DNA of 64,000 nucleotides from Desulfuromonadaceae bacterium. Lineage in GTDB: Bacteria; Desulfobacterota; Desulfuromonadia; Geobacterales; Pseudopelobacteraceae. Numbering within the stretch: position 1 is the first letter of the stretch; every line of letters begins with the position of its first letter. The stretch covers positions 62,001-126,000 of the forward strand of contig JAQTQX010000008.1 of assembly GCA_028712075.1 (NCBI GenBank), given 5' to 3'. This document shows positions 18,853 to 27,572 of this stretch, piece by piece. Position numbers and translations under genes: made by a program. The notes under the pieces are model-generated. The model did no database searches, had not been told where the DNA came from, and saw only the letters and a list, made by a program, of their open reading frames with translations.

Positions 18853-19020
18853 GCTGAGCCTCTTGCAAAAATCTTTGAATGTGATTCCCCCTCCCCTGAC
18901 GGGAGGGGGTTGGGGGGTGGGTGAAGTTGCAACATGCTGATTTCATGGCAACACCCCCCCACCCTAACCCTCCCCCGCCAGGGGGGAGGGGACTTTTTAG
19001 ACTTTTGCAAAAGCCTCCGC
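18853..19020. repeat. 168-bp imperfect inverted repeat, MITE-like
   Basis: The two ends, near 18853 (GCTGAGCCTCTTGCAAAA) and 19020 (reverse complement GCGGAGGCTTTTGCAAAA), are inverted copies. The arms of about 75 bp stay complementary up to a short centre near 18940 (CATG). Each arm holds a G/C-rich sub-hairpin of runs such as CCCCCTCCC and GGGAGGGGG. There is no coding frame. It resembles the short non-autonomous palindromic repeats scattered in many genomes, and transcribed it would fold into a long stem that could end transcription between the signalling island and the corrinoid operon. I saw no second copy in this window. Confidence 0.8.
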
Positions 19021-19082
19021 TTGTACATTTAAATTGTTTTGTTTAAGGACTTGCTGGAGACAACGTTTTGCGCGGAGGAGAT

Positions 19083-19760
19083 ATGACTGCCGAAAGCACC
19101 AGAATATCAGTAATTGAAGCGATTCTTGGAGGCGAGAGAGAACTGGCCAACAGTTTGCTTGACACCTATGCGGCGGCGAATGGCAGTTACCGGAGAGCGA
19201 TGAATGAAGTATTGGAACCTGTTCTGGTGGAAATCGGGATCAAATGGGCTGAGGAAAACACGTCTCTTGCCCAGGGATATGTGGCGGGTAAAGTTGCCGA
19301 AGACACGCTTTTTAAAATAATTCGTGATGAACAGGATATATTACATACACAGGAGATCAAGGGAACCGTCGTTATTGGCAACATCGAGGACGACTTCCAC
19401 TCGCTGGGCAGAAAGCTGGTGTCAATTTTTCTGCAGTCGGCAGGCTGGATTGTCCATGATCTGGGGAGTGATGTATCGCCGGAGGAGTTTGTTGACAAGG
19501 CGGCCGAAACGGATGCCTGCATAATAGGTGTTTCGGCCATGATGTACACGACAGCAGCCAATATAAAAAAGGTCCGTGATGAACTGGACCGGAGAAATTT
19601 ATCCGGCAGAATAATGCTGGCTGTCGGAGGGGCGGTCTTTCGGCTTCGGCCGGAACTCACCAGAGAGGTTGGGGGTGATGGAACCGCTGCAAATGGATAT
19701 CAGGTACCGCAATTATTTGCAGAACTATTGGCACGGTCACAGCGGGAGACACTCCAATGA
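19083..19760 (+). CDS. Corrinoid (B12-binding) protein, MtbC/MttC type
   Basis: A 225-aa cytosolic corrinoid protein of the methanol/methylamine family that carries methyl groups on cobalamin. The N-terminal helical cap spans about 5-85. The Rossmann-like B12-binding domain holds the base-off/His-on motif D104-F-H106-S-L-G109, plus IIGVSAMMYT and VGGAVF for the lower axial pocket. The ATG at 19083 has GGAGGAG immediately upstream; an ATG five codons earlier lies ahead of this site. The next gene overlaps by 4 nt. No substrate-specific methyltransferase and no RamA-type activator is adjacent, so it cannot be assigned to a known methylated substrate. Confidence 0.92.
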   Translation: MTAESTRISVIEAILGGERELANSLLDTYAAANGSYRRAMNEVLEPVLVEIGIKWAEENTSLAQGYVAGKVAEDTLFKIIRDEQDILHTQEIKGTVVIGNIEDDFHSLGRKLVSIFLQSAGWIVHDLGSDVSPEEFVDKAAETDACIIGVSAMMYTTAANIKKVRDELDRRNLSGRIMLAVGGAVFRLRPELTREVGGDGTAANGYQVPQLFAELLARSQRETLQ

Positions 19761-20782
19761 CAAGCATGGAACGAGTTGTTGCGGCATTGCAGGGTACCGA
19801 AGCAGACCGGCGGGCATTTACCATGACCCTGAGCCTCTATGGGGCAAAATTGACCGGCTGTCCCCTCTCTGAATACTACACTTCTCCTGACAGGTATTTG
19901 CAGGGACAGATCGCGGTATATGACCACTGTCGCCCTGATATTTTATTCACCCCCTTTGCCTTCGCACCGGAAGCCCAGGCATTCGGAAGTGAAATTTTTT
20001 ATCTCCAGAAAAACCCCCCCAACGTGAGAAAACCGTTTATTCGTGATCCAAAGGATATAGATAAGATTACGGTTCCTGACATCGGGAGCGATGAAGGACT
20101 GCAGTATCTTCTGTCATCAGCACGACTCCTTGCAGACCATTTCAAGGGAGCAGTGCCCATATGCGGAGTACTCGCCTCTCCGCTTGATCTCCCGGCAGTT
20201 ATCATGGGAGTGGGAAACTGGCTTGAGATTCTGCTCTTCGACGACGAGAAAGCCTCTGCCGTCATCTCACTGATGTCAGAATATTTTGTCACTATGGCAA
20301 ACAGCATGTTTGACAATGGCATCAATTTTTTGGCCATACCGATGATGTTCAGCAATCCGAGACTGGTTTTTGAAAAAACCGTCAAGGAGACCGTTGTTCC
20401 GGCGCTGGCTGATATCTTCAGTCGGCTCAAGGGGCCTGTGGTCTTTCATCATGGCGGCAACCCGCTCGCAGGTTTTTTGCCACTTTACCGCAACATCCCC
20501 AATATTGCGGGGTTTGCGCTTGACCAGCATGATGACTTCTCCGAAGCACGGAAGAATATCGGCGAAAACATGCTGCTGCTGGGCAATCTTGAAGGACCGA
20601 CCTTGGGACTTGTCACTACGGCACATGCACTCGAAAGGGCACAGAAGATTCTCGACAACAGAAGAGACGACCGTCATTTCATCTTCGCCACTTCGGGTGC
20701 TGACGTGGCGTGGGACACTCCAATGGAGACTATTACCGGAATTTACGATCTCATTCAGCACTATGGTGCTGGTCATGCATGA
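19757..20782 (+). CDS. Uroporphyrinogen decarboxylase/MtaA-like protein lacking zinc cysteines
   Basis: A 341-aa TIM-barrel protein of the UroD/MtaA/MtbA superfamily. In methyltransferases of this group, zinc is held by His-x-Cys and a later Cys, and the thiol substrate is methylated from the corrinoid. Here the first site reads HHGGNP (H231, with Gly233 where Cys is expected), and the C-terminal site reads SGADVAWDTP without Cys. Canonical thiol methyl transfer is therefore doubtful. True haem-pathway UroD is also unlikely, given the corrinoid neighbour and the family-type fold. The start overlaps the corrinoid gene by 4 nt and the end overlaps the DUF1638 gene by 8 nt. Confidence 0.88.
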   Translation: MTSMERVVAALQGTEADRRAFTMTLSLYGAKLTGCPLSEYYTSPDRYLQGQIAVYDHCRPDILFTPFAFAPEAQAFGSEIFYLQKNPPNVRKPFIRDPKDIDKITVPDIGSDEGLQYLLSSARLLADHFKGAVPICGVLASPLDLPAVIMGVGNWLEILLFDDEKASAVISLMSEYFVTMANSMFDNGINFLAIPMMFSNPRLVFEKTVKETVVPALADIFSRLKGPVVFHHGGNPLAGFLPLYRNIPNIAGFALDQHDDFSEARKNIGENMLLLGNLEGPTLGLVTTAHALERAQKILDNRRDDRHFIFATSGADVAWDTPMETITGIYDLIQHYGAGHA

Positions 20783-21377
20783 TGCAAAAATAACATGCCT
20801 TGGTTGCGGTGTGTTCAAGATGGAGATCGAAGCGCTTGTCAGGCAGAGAAAGCTTGATTGCGACATCATTACACTTGATTCCATGCTCCACATGAAGCCG
20901 GTCAAACTGGAGCAGGAGATGGAGCAGGTACTGGATGCCGCCACACGTGAAAGATATCTCCTGTTATATGGAGATTGTCACCCCCACATGCACGAAATGC
21001 AGGAGAGGCAAAATACTGCGAAAATTTCCGGGATTAACTGCTGTGAAATTTTGCTGGGCAAGAGTACTTACCGGAAACTGCAGAAGGAAAAGGCCTTCAT
21101 CTTCCTGCCGGAATGGACGCAGCGCTGGCGGGAGGTTTTTACGTATCAACTTGGGTTTAATACGCCGGAGATGGCGCAGACATTCCTGAAAGAGCACTGC
21201 ACGCGTCTCGTGTACATTGATACCGGCGTAATGCCGGTGCCGGGCACGACTCTTCAGGAAATATCCGCTTATTTTGATATGCCGATTGAAGTCATGCCAA
21301 TATCTCTCGACACCCTTTCACAGGGTATTCATGATGCTTTGCAGAAATTTATTGAGGACGATTCCAGTGACTCCTGA
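20775..21377 (+). CDS. DUF1638 family protein
   Basis: A 200-aa soluble protein of the uncharacterised DUF1638 family, which is known mainly from neighbourhoods of corrinoid methyltransferases. Visible conserved motifs are C8/C11 in CLGCGVFKMEIE, LYGDCHP with C68-H69, NCCEILLG with C89/C90-E91, and LPEWTQRWRE. The cysteines suggest a metal or Fe-S site (inference). The frame is open much further upstream, but only as a shadow of the UroD-like gene. The ATG at 20775 (or 20763) gives the family length, with start by translational coupling because no ribosome binding site is evident. The following kinase overlaps by 11 nt. Confidence 0.85.
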   Translation: MHDAKITCLGCGVFKMEIEALVRQRKLDCDIITLDSMLHMKPVKLEQEMEQVLDAATRERYLLLYGDCHPHMHEMQERQNTAKISGINCCEILLGKSTYRKLQKEKAFIFLPEWTQRWREVFTYQLGFNTPEMAQTFLKEHCTRLVYIDTGVMPVPGTTLQEISAYFDMPIEVMPISLDTLSQGIHDALQKFIEDDSSDS

Positions 21378-23466
21378 CAGAACAGATACCATGGCATTTC
21401 AGGCCCTGCTGTGTGATCTCGTAGAAAACATTCTGAAACATTCGGATAACCCCGGGACCTGCGCGCAATATATTACAACCCAGATCCGGGAACTCATCGG
21501 CGTCCGCGTGGTGGCAATTTTGTCAATCGATGAGAGATCAGATTGCACTTTGGTTGGTATTTGCCCAAAAAAAAGAGAACGCGAATGGAATCAGCCTGAA
21601 ATCCAGGCATTCGTCGTCAGTACCCTGCCGAATAATGTCCCCTGTTTTATTGACCCGGTTCCCGACCACGAAGGCAGGAGTCCCTCCTCGATCAGCATTG
21701 GCAAATCCTTTGTTATTCCACTCATTGTTGGCACTGAAAAAGTGGGAATGCTTGTCCTGCTGGATCTCATGGATGAAGCCGGCGTCAAGAGTATTCTTAA
21801 TGTGCTGACGAAGATATCAAGCATCCTTGCGCTGATACTAAAAAACTCATTACTTTACAAGAACCTTGAACAGCGGGTTGCGGAACGTACTTCTGCTCTT
21901 CATGAACAGAAAGCTCTGTTTGAAGCAATATTCAGATGTATTCCCGATGCCATCGTCTACGCCAACATTGATCGTGAAGTGGTCGGAATCAATACTGCGT
22001 TTACTTCAATTTTCGGATTCACTATTGATGACCTCGCAGGGAAGAAGACATCTTTCTTTTATGAAAATCTGGAGGAGTACGAGCGCCAGGGCAGGATCCG
22101 ATTCAATATGACGGCTGCCGAACACACCCTGCCGTATGAGGTCAGTTATCGGAGGAAGGATGGTACGATATTCCCCGGAGAGACTTTGGGAACAGTGGTA
22201 AAGAATGATTGCGGTACGGTAACGGGATACATCGGAGTCATCCGTGATATCACCGGGCGAAAGCAGGAGGAAGAAGATAGGCAGATCCTTGAACAGCAGA
22301 TGCAACATACCCAGAAGCTGGAAAGTCTTGGCGTTCTGTCTGGCGGTATTGCTCACGACTTCAACAACATCCTGGCTATTATCATGGGGTATTGCTCCCT
22401 GACAAAGATGGATTATGAAACTGCCCCGAAGAATATCATTGAGATAGAAAAAGCCGCCGAACGTGCCGCTGCCTTGTGTCGCCAGATGCTGGCGTATGCG
22501 GGAAAAGCCCAGCTTACCATAACTCAGGTTAATATGTGGGTGATGGTTGACGAAATGGTCGCCATGCTGAAATCAACCCTTCCGCAGAATGCGGTAATCA
22601 AACCAAAACTATCAGCAGGCATCCCCTACATAACTGCCGATGCCAGTCAGATCAGGCAGGTTGTAATGAATCTGATCATCAACGCATCGGAGGCGATCGG
22701 AACAGAACAGGGTGAAATTATCGTTTCACTCACCAGGGAAACGGTAATCGCCGGTCACCCGGAAAAAGATTATCACGGCAAAGAAATCTCGCCAGGCAGC
22801 TACGTCTGCCTTGAAGTTACTGATGACGGATGCGGTATGGATGAGGAAACCAAGTGGCGTATCTTTGAGCCGTTCTATACCACCAAATTCACAGGGCGTG
22901 GCCTTGGCTTGTCGGCAGTGCTCGGTATAATCAACTCACACGGCGGAGCGTTGCAGCTCTTCAGCCAACGGGGTCAGGGTACAACATTTAAAGTCTATTT
23001 TCCTGTTCCGATGAACGACGCAGCCGGGGAGGAAGACAGAAACCATTCGATTCCTTCAGCCCCGTGGAAAGGGAGCGGCACACTCCTGCTGGTCGAAGAT
23101 GAGGAGCAGATTCGGTTTTTGGCGAAGACTTTGCTTGAAATGTTCGGCTTCACGGTTCTGGAAGCTGCAAATGGCGCGGAAGCGTTGGAGCTGTACCAGA
23201 AGAACGCCGCAGACATCAGGCTGGTAGTAACAGACATGGGCATGCCGGTCATGGATGGCTATGCTTTGTTCCCTGCATTGAAAAAGCTCGACCCCGAACT
23301 GCCCATTATTGTTTCCAGTGGTTTTGGTGATGCCGATGTGGTCTCAAGAATTGGACGCGACAACATTGCCGGGATAATCAGCAAACCATACAACATGAAC
23401 CGGTTGCGGGAAGTGCTGAAGAATGTTCTGGAGGGGCCTCAGCCGGATTTCAAATGTTTATCGTGA
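21367..23466 (+). CDS. Soluble hybrid histidine kinase (GAF-PAS-HisKA-HATPase-REC)
   Basis: A 699-aa kinase without membrane segments. An N-terminal GAF-like domain covers about 10-175, a coiled coil follows, and a PAS domain lies at about 180-305 (IRDITGRK). The H-box GGIAHDFNNIL has H330. The ATPase domain has NLIINASEAI, DDGCGM and GRGLGLSA, and the C-terminal receiver carries D623 in VTDMGMP. I chose the GTG at 21367 because GAGGA lies eight bases before it and it overlaps the DUF1638 stop by 11 nt, as other joints in this operon do. The ATG at 21391 is the alternative. The kinase core strongly resembles that of the kinase at 57302-59476. As the last gene of the corrinoid cassette it is the likely signal output or sensor of that cassette. 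Confidence 0.9.
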   Translation: MTPDRTDTMAFQALLCDLVENILKHSDNPGTCAQYITTQIRELIGVRVVAILSIDERSDCTLVGICPKKREREWNQPEIQAFVVSTLPNNVPCFIDPVPDHEGRSPSSISIGKSFVIPLIVGTEKVGMLVLLDLMDEAGVKSILNVLTKISSILALILKNSLLYKNLEQRVAERTSALHEQKALFEAIFRCIPDAIVYANIDREVVGINTAFTSIFGFTIDDLAGKKTSFFYENLEEYERQGRIRFNMTAAEHTLPYEVSYRRKDGTIFPGETLGTVVKNDCGTVTGYIGVIRDITGRKQEEEDRQILEQQMQHTQKLESLGVLSGGIAHDFNNILAIIMGYCSLTKMDYETAPKNIIEIEKAAERAAALCRQMLAYAGKAQLTITQVNMWVMVDEMVAMLKSTLPQNAVIKPKLSAGIPYITADASQIRQVVMNLIINASEAIGTEQGEIIVSLTRETVIAGHPEKDYHGKEISPGSYVCLEVTDDGCGMDEETKWRIFEPFYTTKFTGRGLGLSAVLGIINSHGGALQLFSQRGQGTTFKVYFPVPMNDAAGEEDRNHSIPSAPWKGSGTLLLVEDEEQIRFLAKTLLEMFGFTVLEAANGAEALELYQKNAADIRLVVTDMGMPVMDGYALFPALKKLDPELPIIVSSGFGDADVVSRIGRDNIAGIISKPYNMNRLREVLKNVLEGPQPDFKCLS

Positions 23467-23467
23467 G

Positions 23468-25039
23468 TTACCCCTTATCCAGCAGTTCGCGGACCTTTTT
23501 CAACAGATCGTACGGCCGGAACGGTTTGCATATTAAATCCGCACCGTCGTCAAACGCCTTGTTCCCTCGAAGCGTTTCAGCCGGATAGCCGCTGGTGAAG
23601 AGGAATTTCATATCAGGCTGAAGTAGCCGTATCTGCTGAGCCAGCTCCGCACCGGCCATACCCTCCATGAATACATCCGTTACGACAAGCGCAATCTGTT
23701 CTCTCTCTGCACGGAATGCCTCAACCGCATCCTGCCCATTACCGGCACCAACCACCGTATAGCCGTATTTTGTCAGCAACAGCGCAAGCAGTTGCTGAAT
23801 CTCTGCGGAATCATCGACAACAAGTATGGTCTCCGTTCCCCCCGGCGGCGTTTCTTTGGGCGTTTCTGGCACAGCGTCTTTTTCCTGATTTTTGGCGATC
23901 GGAAGGTACACTCGGACGGTAGTGCCGTTATCCGGTTCGCTATACACATTGATGAAGCCATTATGCGTCTTGACGATGCCAAGGCTCATGGGCAATCCCA
24001 ACCCTATTCCCTGGCCTATTTCCCGCGTCGTGTAAAACGGGTTGAAAATATGCCTGAGCGCCTCCTTATCCATGCCGATTCCGGTATCGGACACTGAAAC
24101 AAGCGCATAATCACCTGATTCTGCAAAACCGTGCAGCTGTACGAACGAATCATCCACCTTCTGCAGTGATGTTTCAATGGAGACCACTCCGCCGTTTTTC
24201 ATGGCATTACAGGCATTACTTACCAGATTTTTCAGCACCTGATCGATTTGAGCCCTGTCAACGAGACACTCCAAAGGCGTGCCGGCAGTTGTTATCTGCA
24301 CACGTATAGTGTCGTCCGGCACCGGCACAATCTTTGACTTGATTGTTCTGACTACGTCATTGATGTCAGTTTGTTGGAGTTGTACCATCTGTTTCTGGCT
24401 GAATGCGAGAAGGCCCTGATTAATCTGGGCGGCGCGATGGGTTGCCTCGATCACGGTGCTAATTCGTGCCCGGTTCGGATCGTCGTCGGAAATATGCATC
24501 ATGACAAATTCGCAGTTCCCACTGATAACCTGCAAAATATTGTTGAAGTGATGGGCGACCCCACCTGCCAACTGGCCGATGGCTTCATTCTTTTCGGCCT
24601 GGCGCATCTGTTGGTCATGCAGCTGATGCTGTTTCTCGAGCCACAAACGGTGTGCGCACGCCAACAGGGCAGCCTGCAGTTGATCAAGCATAATCGGCTT
24701 CAGTACGTATCTGTCAACACCGGCTGCGATTGATCTCTGAAAATAATCCGTCTCTTCAAAAGCGGTGGTGACGATGATCGGGACATCTCGGTCAAGGGCA
24801 CAGATTTCCTCGGCCATGCGCAAGCCATCCATAACCGGCATCTGGATATCCGTAACAACTATGTCAGGATGATGTGCCTTGAATAACTCCAGACCTTCGG
24901 CGCCGTTGCACGCTTCAATCAGCGTACCACAGCGATGGGCAAGAGATCCCGCAAGGAGACCGCGGGCGATGCTGTCATCCTCCACATACAGAACTGAAAG
25001 GGTTTTCAGATACCTACTGACTTGCTCGGTATAATCCAT
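23468..25039 (-). CDS. REC-HisKA-HATPase-REC hybrid signalling protein
   Basis: A 523-aa soluble protein. An N-terminal receiver (VEDD, D64 in VTDIQMP) is followed by a kinase core with GVAHHFNNIL (H163; the residue after it is His rather than Asp), LKNLVSNACNA, DTGIGM and GQGIGLGL. A second receiver occupies the last 120 residues (VVDDS, VTDVFM). The ATG at 25039 has GGAGGA seven bases upstream and lies inside the end of the preceding kinase gene (34-nt overlap), so it is translationally coupled to it. This placement suggests the N-terminal receiver takes phosphate from the GAF-PAS kinase encoded just upstream. Its 3' end is 1 bp from that of the convergent kinase at 21367-23466, with no terminator between them. 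Confidence 0.92.
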   Translation of the reverse strand: MDYTEQVSRYLKTLSVLYVEDDSIARGLLAGSLAHRCGTLIEACNGAEGLELFKAHHPDIVVTDIQMPVMDGLRMAEEICALDRDVPIIVTTAFEETDYFQRSIAAGVDRYVLKPIMLDQLQAALLACAHRLWLEKQHQLHDQQMRQAEKNEAIGQLAGGVAHHFNNILQVISGNCEFVMMHISDDDPNRARISTVIEATHRAAQINQGLLAFSQKQMVQLQQTDINDVVRTIKSKIVPVPDDTIRVQITTAGTPLECLVDRAQIDQVLKNLVSNACNAMKNGGVVSIETSLQKVDDSFVQLHGFAESGDYALVSVSDTGIGMDKEALRHIFNPFYTTREIGQGIGLGLPMSLGIVKTHNGFINVYSEPDNGTTVRVYLPIAKNQEKDAVPETPKETPPGGTETILVVDDSAEIQQLLALLLTKYGYTVVGAGNGQDAVEAFRAEREQIALVVTDVFMEGMAGAELAQQIRLLQPDMKFLFTSGYPAETLRGNKAFDDGADLICKPFRPYDLLKKVRELLDKG

Positions 25040-26982
25040 GTCTGGTCCTCCGGGGCAAGCGGGCATGCAACAGTAAACTCCGCTCCGCCGTCTATGTTTT
25101 TAGCCTCAATATGGCCGCCCATATTTCGTTCGATGATCATCTTTGACATATACAAACCGATGCCGGTGCCGGATTCCTTGCTGGAAAAATAGGGGTCGAA
25201 AATCCTGTCCAGAATGTCGCCAGAGATACCGCCGCCGGTGTCGCGTACCGTGATGCACCCCAGGCCGTCCTGTTCAAACAAGCGCATCTGAATTTCGCCG
25301 GCGTCTGCTCCCGACTGCTCGATCGCCTCTCTGGAGTTAGCAAGCAGGTTGAGCAGTACCTGGGAATATTCATTGGGAAATCCTGCCAACAAGCAATCTG
25401 ATTCTGCATCTACCAGAATACTGATGTTGTGATTTCTGAAGCTCGTCGTCACCATGGTCAGAACGCTATTGAGCTGGGCCCGTACGGAAAACACCTTCAT
25501 GCTTCTATCGGGACGGAAGAAGCCGGCGAAATCGCTGATTGTGGCAGACATGTTCTGTAGCAGAAGGTTTCCGGTGGTCAGTGTTTTTTCCAGATACGCT
25601 CGGTCGAGCCTGTCAGTCTCCCAGGCCTCCCTGATTCCCGCAAGAAGCAGTCCCATGGAGTTCAGCGGCTGGCGCCACTGGTGGGCAATGTTATTGAGCA
25701 TCTCTCCCATTGCCGCCAAACGGCTCTGCTGAATCAGCAGCTGATCTTTCTCGCGCAGTTGCAGAAGAGAAGCGGTAACCCGCTCTTCAAGAGTTCGATT
25801 CATCTCCTCAAGCTGCGCGTGCTTGACGGCCAGCAGTTCCTGAGCGCACTGGCGCTCCGCAATTTCCTGTTCCAGCTGCACTGTTTGCAAATGCAGTTCA
25901 TTCTCGGCCCGCTTGAGTATTGTAATGTTGCGAGCGGTCGCAAAAATTCCGATAACATCCCCTTTTTCGTCCCGGTACAGTGATGCGTTATACAGCACCG
26001 AGACGGTATGTCCATCCCGATGGCAGATTTCCAGAAGATAGTCTTGTACCTGACCATCCCGGAAAACCTGCTGGTATCCTGCCCGTGCACGGGCAGGATC
26101 GGTAAAATAATTGCAGAAATCAGTGCCAAGAAGTTCTTTTCGCGAGCGTCCGGTGACAGCCTCCGTCGCTGCATTCACATCTGTTATCGCGCCGTCGGGA
26201 CCGATGGTAACGAGCGGATCAAGACTTGATTCAATAAGGCTGCGGGTATAGTGCGACACTGCCCGGAGCTCTATCTCGACCCGTGTACGTTCACGTATCT
26301 CGCTGTCAAGCTGCCAGTTGCGCTCCTCCAGTTCGGCAGTGCGCTCTTCAACCCGTATTTCCAGTTTACTGTTTAACTCCAGCAGGGCATCTTCGCTCTG
26401 CACCCTCAGTTTGCTCTGTTCTTGCAGCTGATCGAAGGCATCGTTGAGGCGGGTATGGTTATGAATCTCATTTTTCAGGATCAGTGCCGCATGCGAGAAG
26501 AACGCTGGCAGCGGCTCCCGCATCTCCCCAGCAGCTATATGCAGCCCTTCCAGCTTGAGAACACCGATTGTTTCGGCGGAATCCTTCAGCGGGATTACCC
26601 AGGTGACAGAAGTACGAAAGACATCCTCCAGCATGAGCGTCTTGCTGAAATCCTCCTCTTTTTCGATAAATATACCTTCGGTAAATACCTGCTGCACCAG
26701 CGGATCATCTATTGTTTCACAGTGCCTGACAGCGCCGTACACATTCGTAGAAGTGATGTCATCATCCATCTTGTAATAGATGACAATATGAGTGCCTCCA
26801 AGGACATTAAGCACACCTTCCAGAAGGCGCCTGATTGTATCATCAAGGCCGCTCGCTTCACTGATGCGGGTCATAAGGGCGTTGACGAGCTGCAGGTACG
26901 ATTTTTGGGTGGAAAGCTTCCTGATCCGTTCCTGCAGTTGTGCCAGCTCCGCAGCAGGTATGGTGACGGTTTCAGTGATCAT
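25006..26982 (-). CDS. Soluble GAF-PAS histidine kinase (HQWRQP type)
   Basis: A 658-aa kinase with no membrane segment. An N-terminal coiled coil and GAF-like domain cover about 1-175, coiled coil about 180-240, and a PAS domain with PAC about 243-360 (ARNITILKR). A second coiled coil leads to the H-box NIAHQWRQPLNS with H434. The ATPase domain shows LLNLLANSREAI, DTGGGI and GTGIGLYM. It has no receiver; the REC-kinase-REC protein overlaps its 3' end. The ATG overlaps the DUF1638 stop by 4 nt (ATGA). It is the positional counterpart of the kinase at 21367 in the mirrored operon, but its kinase core belongs to a different HisKA subgroup, so the two operons did not arise by a simple recent duplication. 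Confidence 0.92.
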   Translation of the reverse strand: MITETVTIPAAELAQLQERIRKLSTQKSYLQLVNALMTRISEASGLDDTIRRLLEGVLNVLGGTHIVIYYKMDDDITSTNVYGAVRHCETIDDPLVQQVFTEGIFIEKEEDFSKTLMLEDVFRTSVTWVIPLKDSAETIGVLKLEGLHIAAGEMREPLPAFFSHAALILKNEIHNHTRLNDAFDQLQEQSKLRVQSEDALLELNSKLEIRVEERTAELEERNWQLDSEIRERTRVEIELRAVSHYTRSLIESSLDPLVTIGPDGAITDVNAATEAVTGRSRKELLGTDFCNYFTDPARARAGYQQVFRDGQVQDYLLEICHRDGHTVSVLYNASLYRDEKGDVIGIFATARNITILKRAENELHLQTVQLEQEIAERQCAQELLAVKHAQLEEMNRTLEERVTASLLQLREKDQLLIQQSRLAAMGEMLNNIAHQWRQPLNSMGLLLAGIREAWETDRLDRAYLEKTLTTGNLLLQNMSATISDFAGFFRPDRSMKVFSVRAQLNSVLTMVTTSFRNHNISILVDAESDCLLAGFPNEYSQVLLNLLANSREAIEQSGADAGEIQMRLFEQDGLGCITVRDTGGGISGDILDRIFDPYFSSKESGTGIGLYMSKMIIERNMGGHIEAKNIDGGAEFTVACPLAPEDQTWIIPSKSVGI

Positions 26983-27572
26983 GACAGGTCTCCGCCCCAG
27001 CCAAGGGTTTTCTTCAGCAATTTTTCAAGATGATCAAGGGGCACCTGAACATGACGAAGCGGCAGCCCGATTGATGCTGCAGCTGTTTCAGCCTGAGCGA
27101 TGAAATCTGCAGAGCAGGGTGTATGAAGCGCCACCAGCGAGCTGCGATCTGCCTGGAATATTTCCCGGGCAATTCTGTCGCCGCCAAATGTCCGTTCGAG
27201 AATATCATCCCAGTGCTGGGCCCACTCCTCAAGAAGGAAGTAGGAACCTTCAGCCAGTGTCCTTGTGAACTCTTCGTGGCCAAGAAGCATTTCCACACAG
27301 TTCTGGCAAGAAATACGGGTTCCACCCCCCTGTTCTACGATTCGGTCAATAGCCGGGTGACAAGCACCGTACAGCACAACTGCATGCCGGCCCGGAAAGC
27401 GTGCCAGCGCCGCAGTCAAGCTCTTGTGCAGGAGATCGAAATCAAAATGCAGCGTCGATGGGAGAAAAAAACACTCAATATTCCAGCCGTTGCAGCGGAT
27501 TATGAACTCGATTTCCCGTTTTATAATGCCGCAGGAGATTATGAGAGGAGGAGGTCTCATCGCTTTTACCAT
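26979..27572 (-). CDS. DUF1638 family protein
   Basis: A 197-aa paralogue of the DUF1638 protein at 20775-21377. Matching motifs are ISCGIIKREIEF with C14, LYGACHP with C71-H72, CQNCVEMLLG with C89, C92 and E94, and LLEEWAQHWDD. C14, C71 and C92 align with cysteines of the other copy, which marks them as the likely functional set. The ATG at 27572 overlaps the UroD-like stop by 7 nt; the ATG at 27560 is an alternative start. Longer upstream frame is a shadow. Function is unknown for the family; context ties it to corrinoid proteins. Confidence 0.84.
   Translation of the reverse strand: MVKAMRPPPLIISCGIIKREIEFIIRCNGWNIECFFLPSTLHFDFDLLHKSLTAALARFPGRHAVVLYGACHPAIDRIVEQGGGTRISCQNCVEMLLGHEEFTRTLAEGSYFLLEEWAQHWDDILERTFGGDRIAREIFQADRSSLVALHTPCSADFIAQAETAAASIGLPLRHVQVPLDHLEKLLKKTLGWGGDLS

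Noticed and set aside
19021-19082. Possible cobalamin riboswitch before the corrinoid operon
   Set aside because: The leader is too short and lacks the conserved B12-box core; the same holds upstream of 29256.
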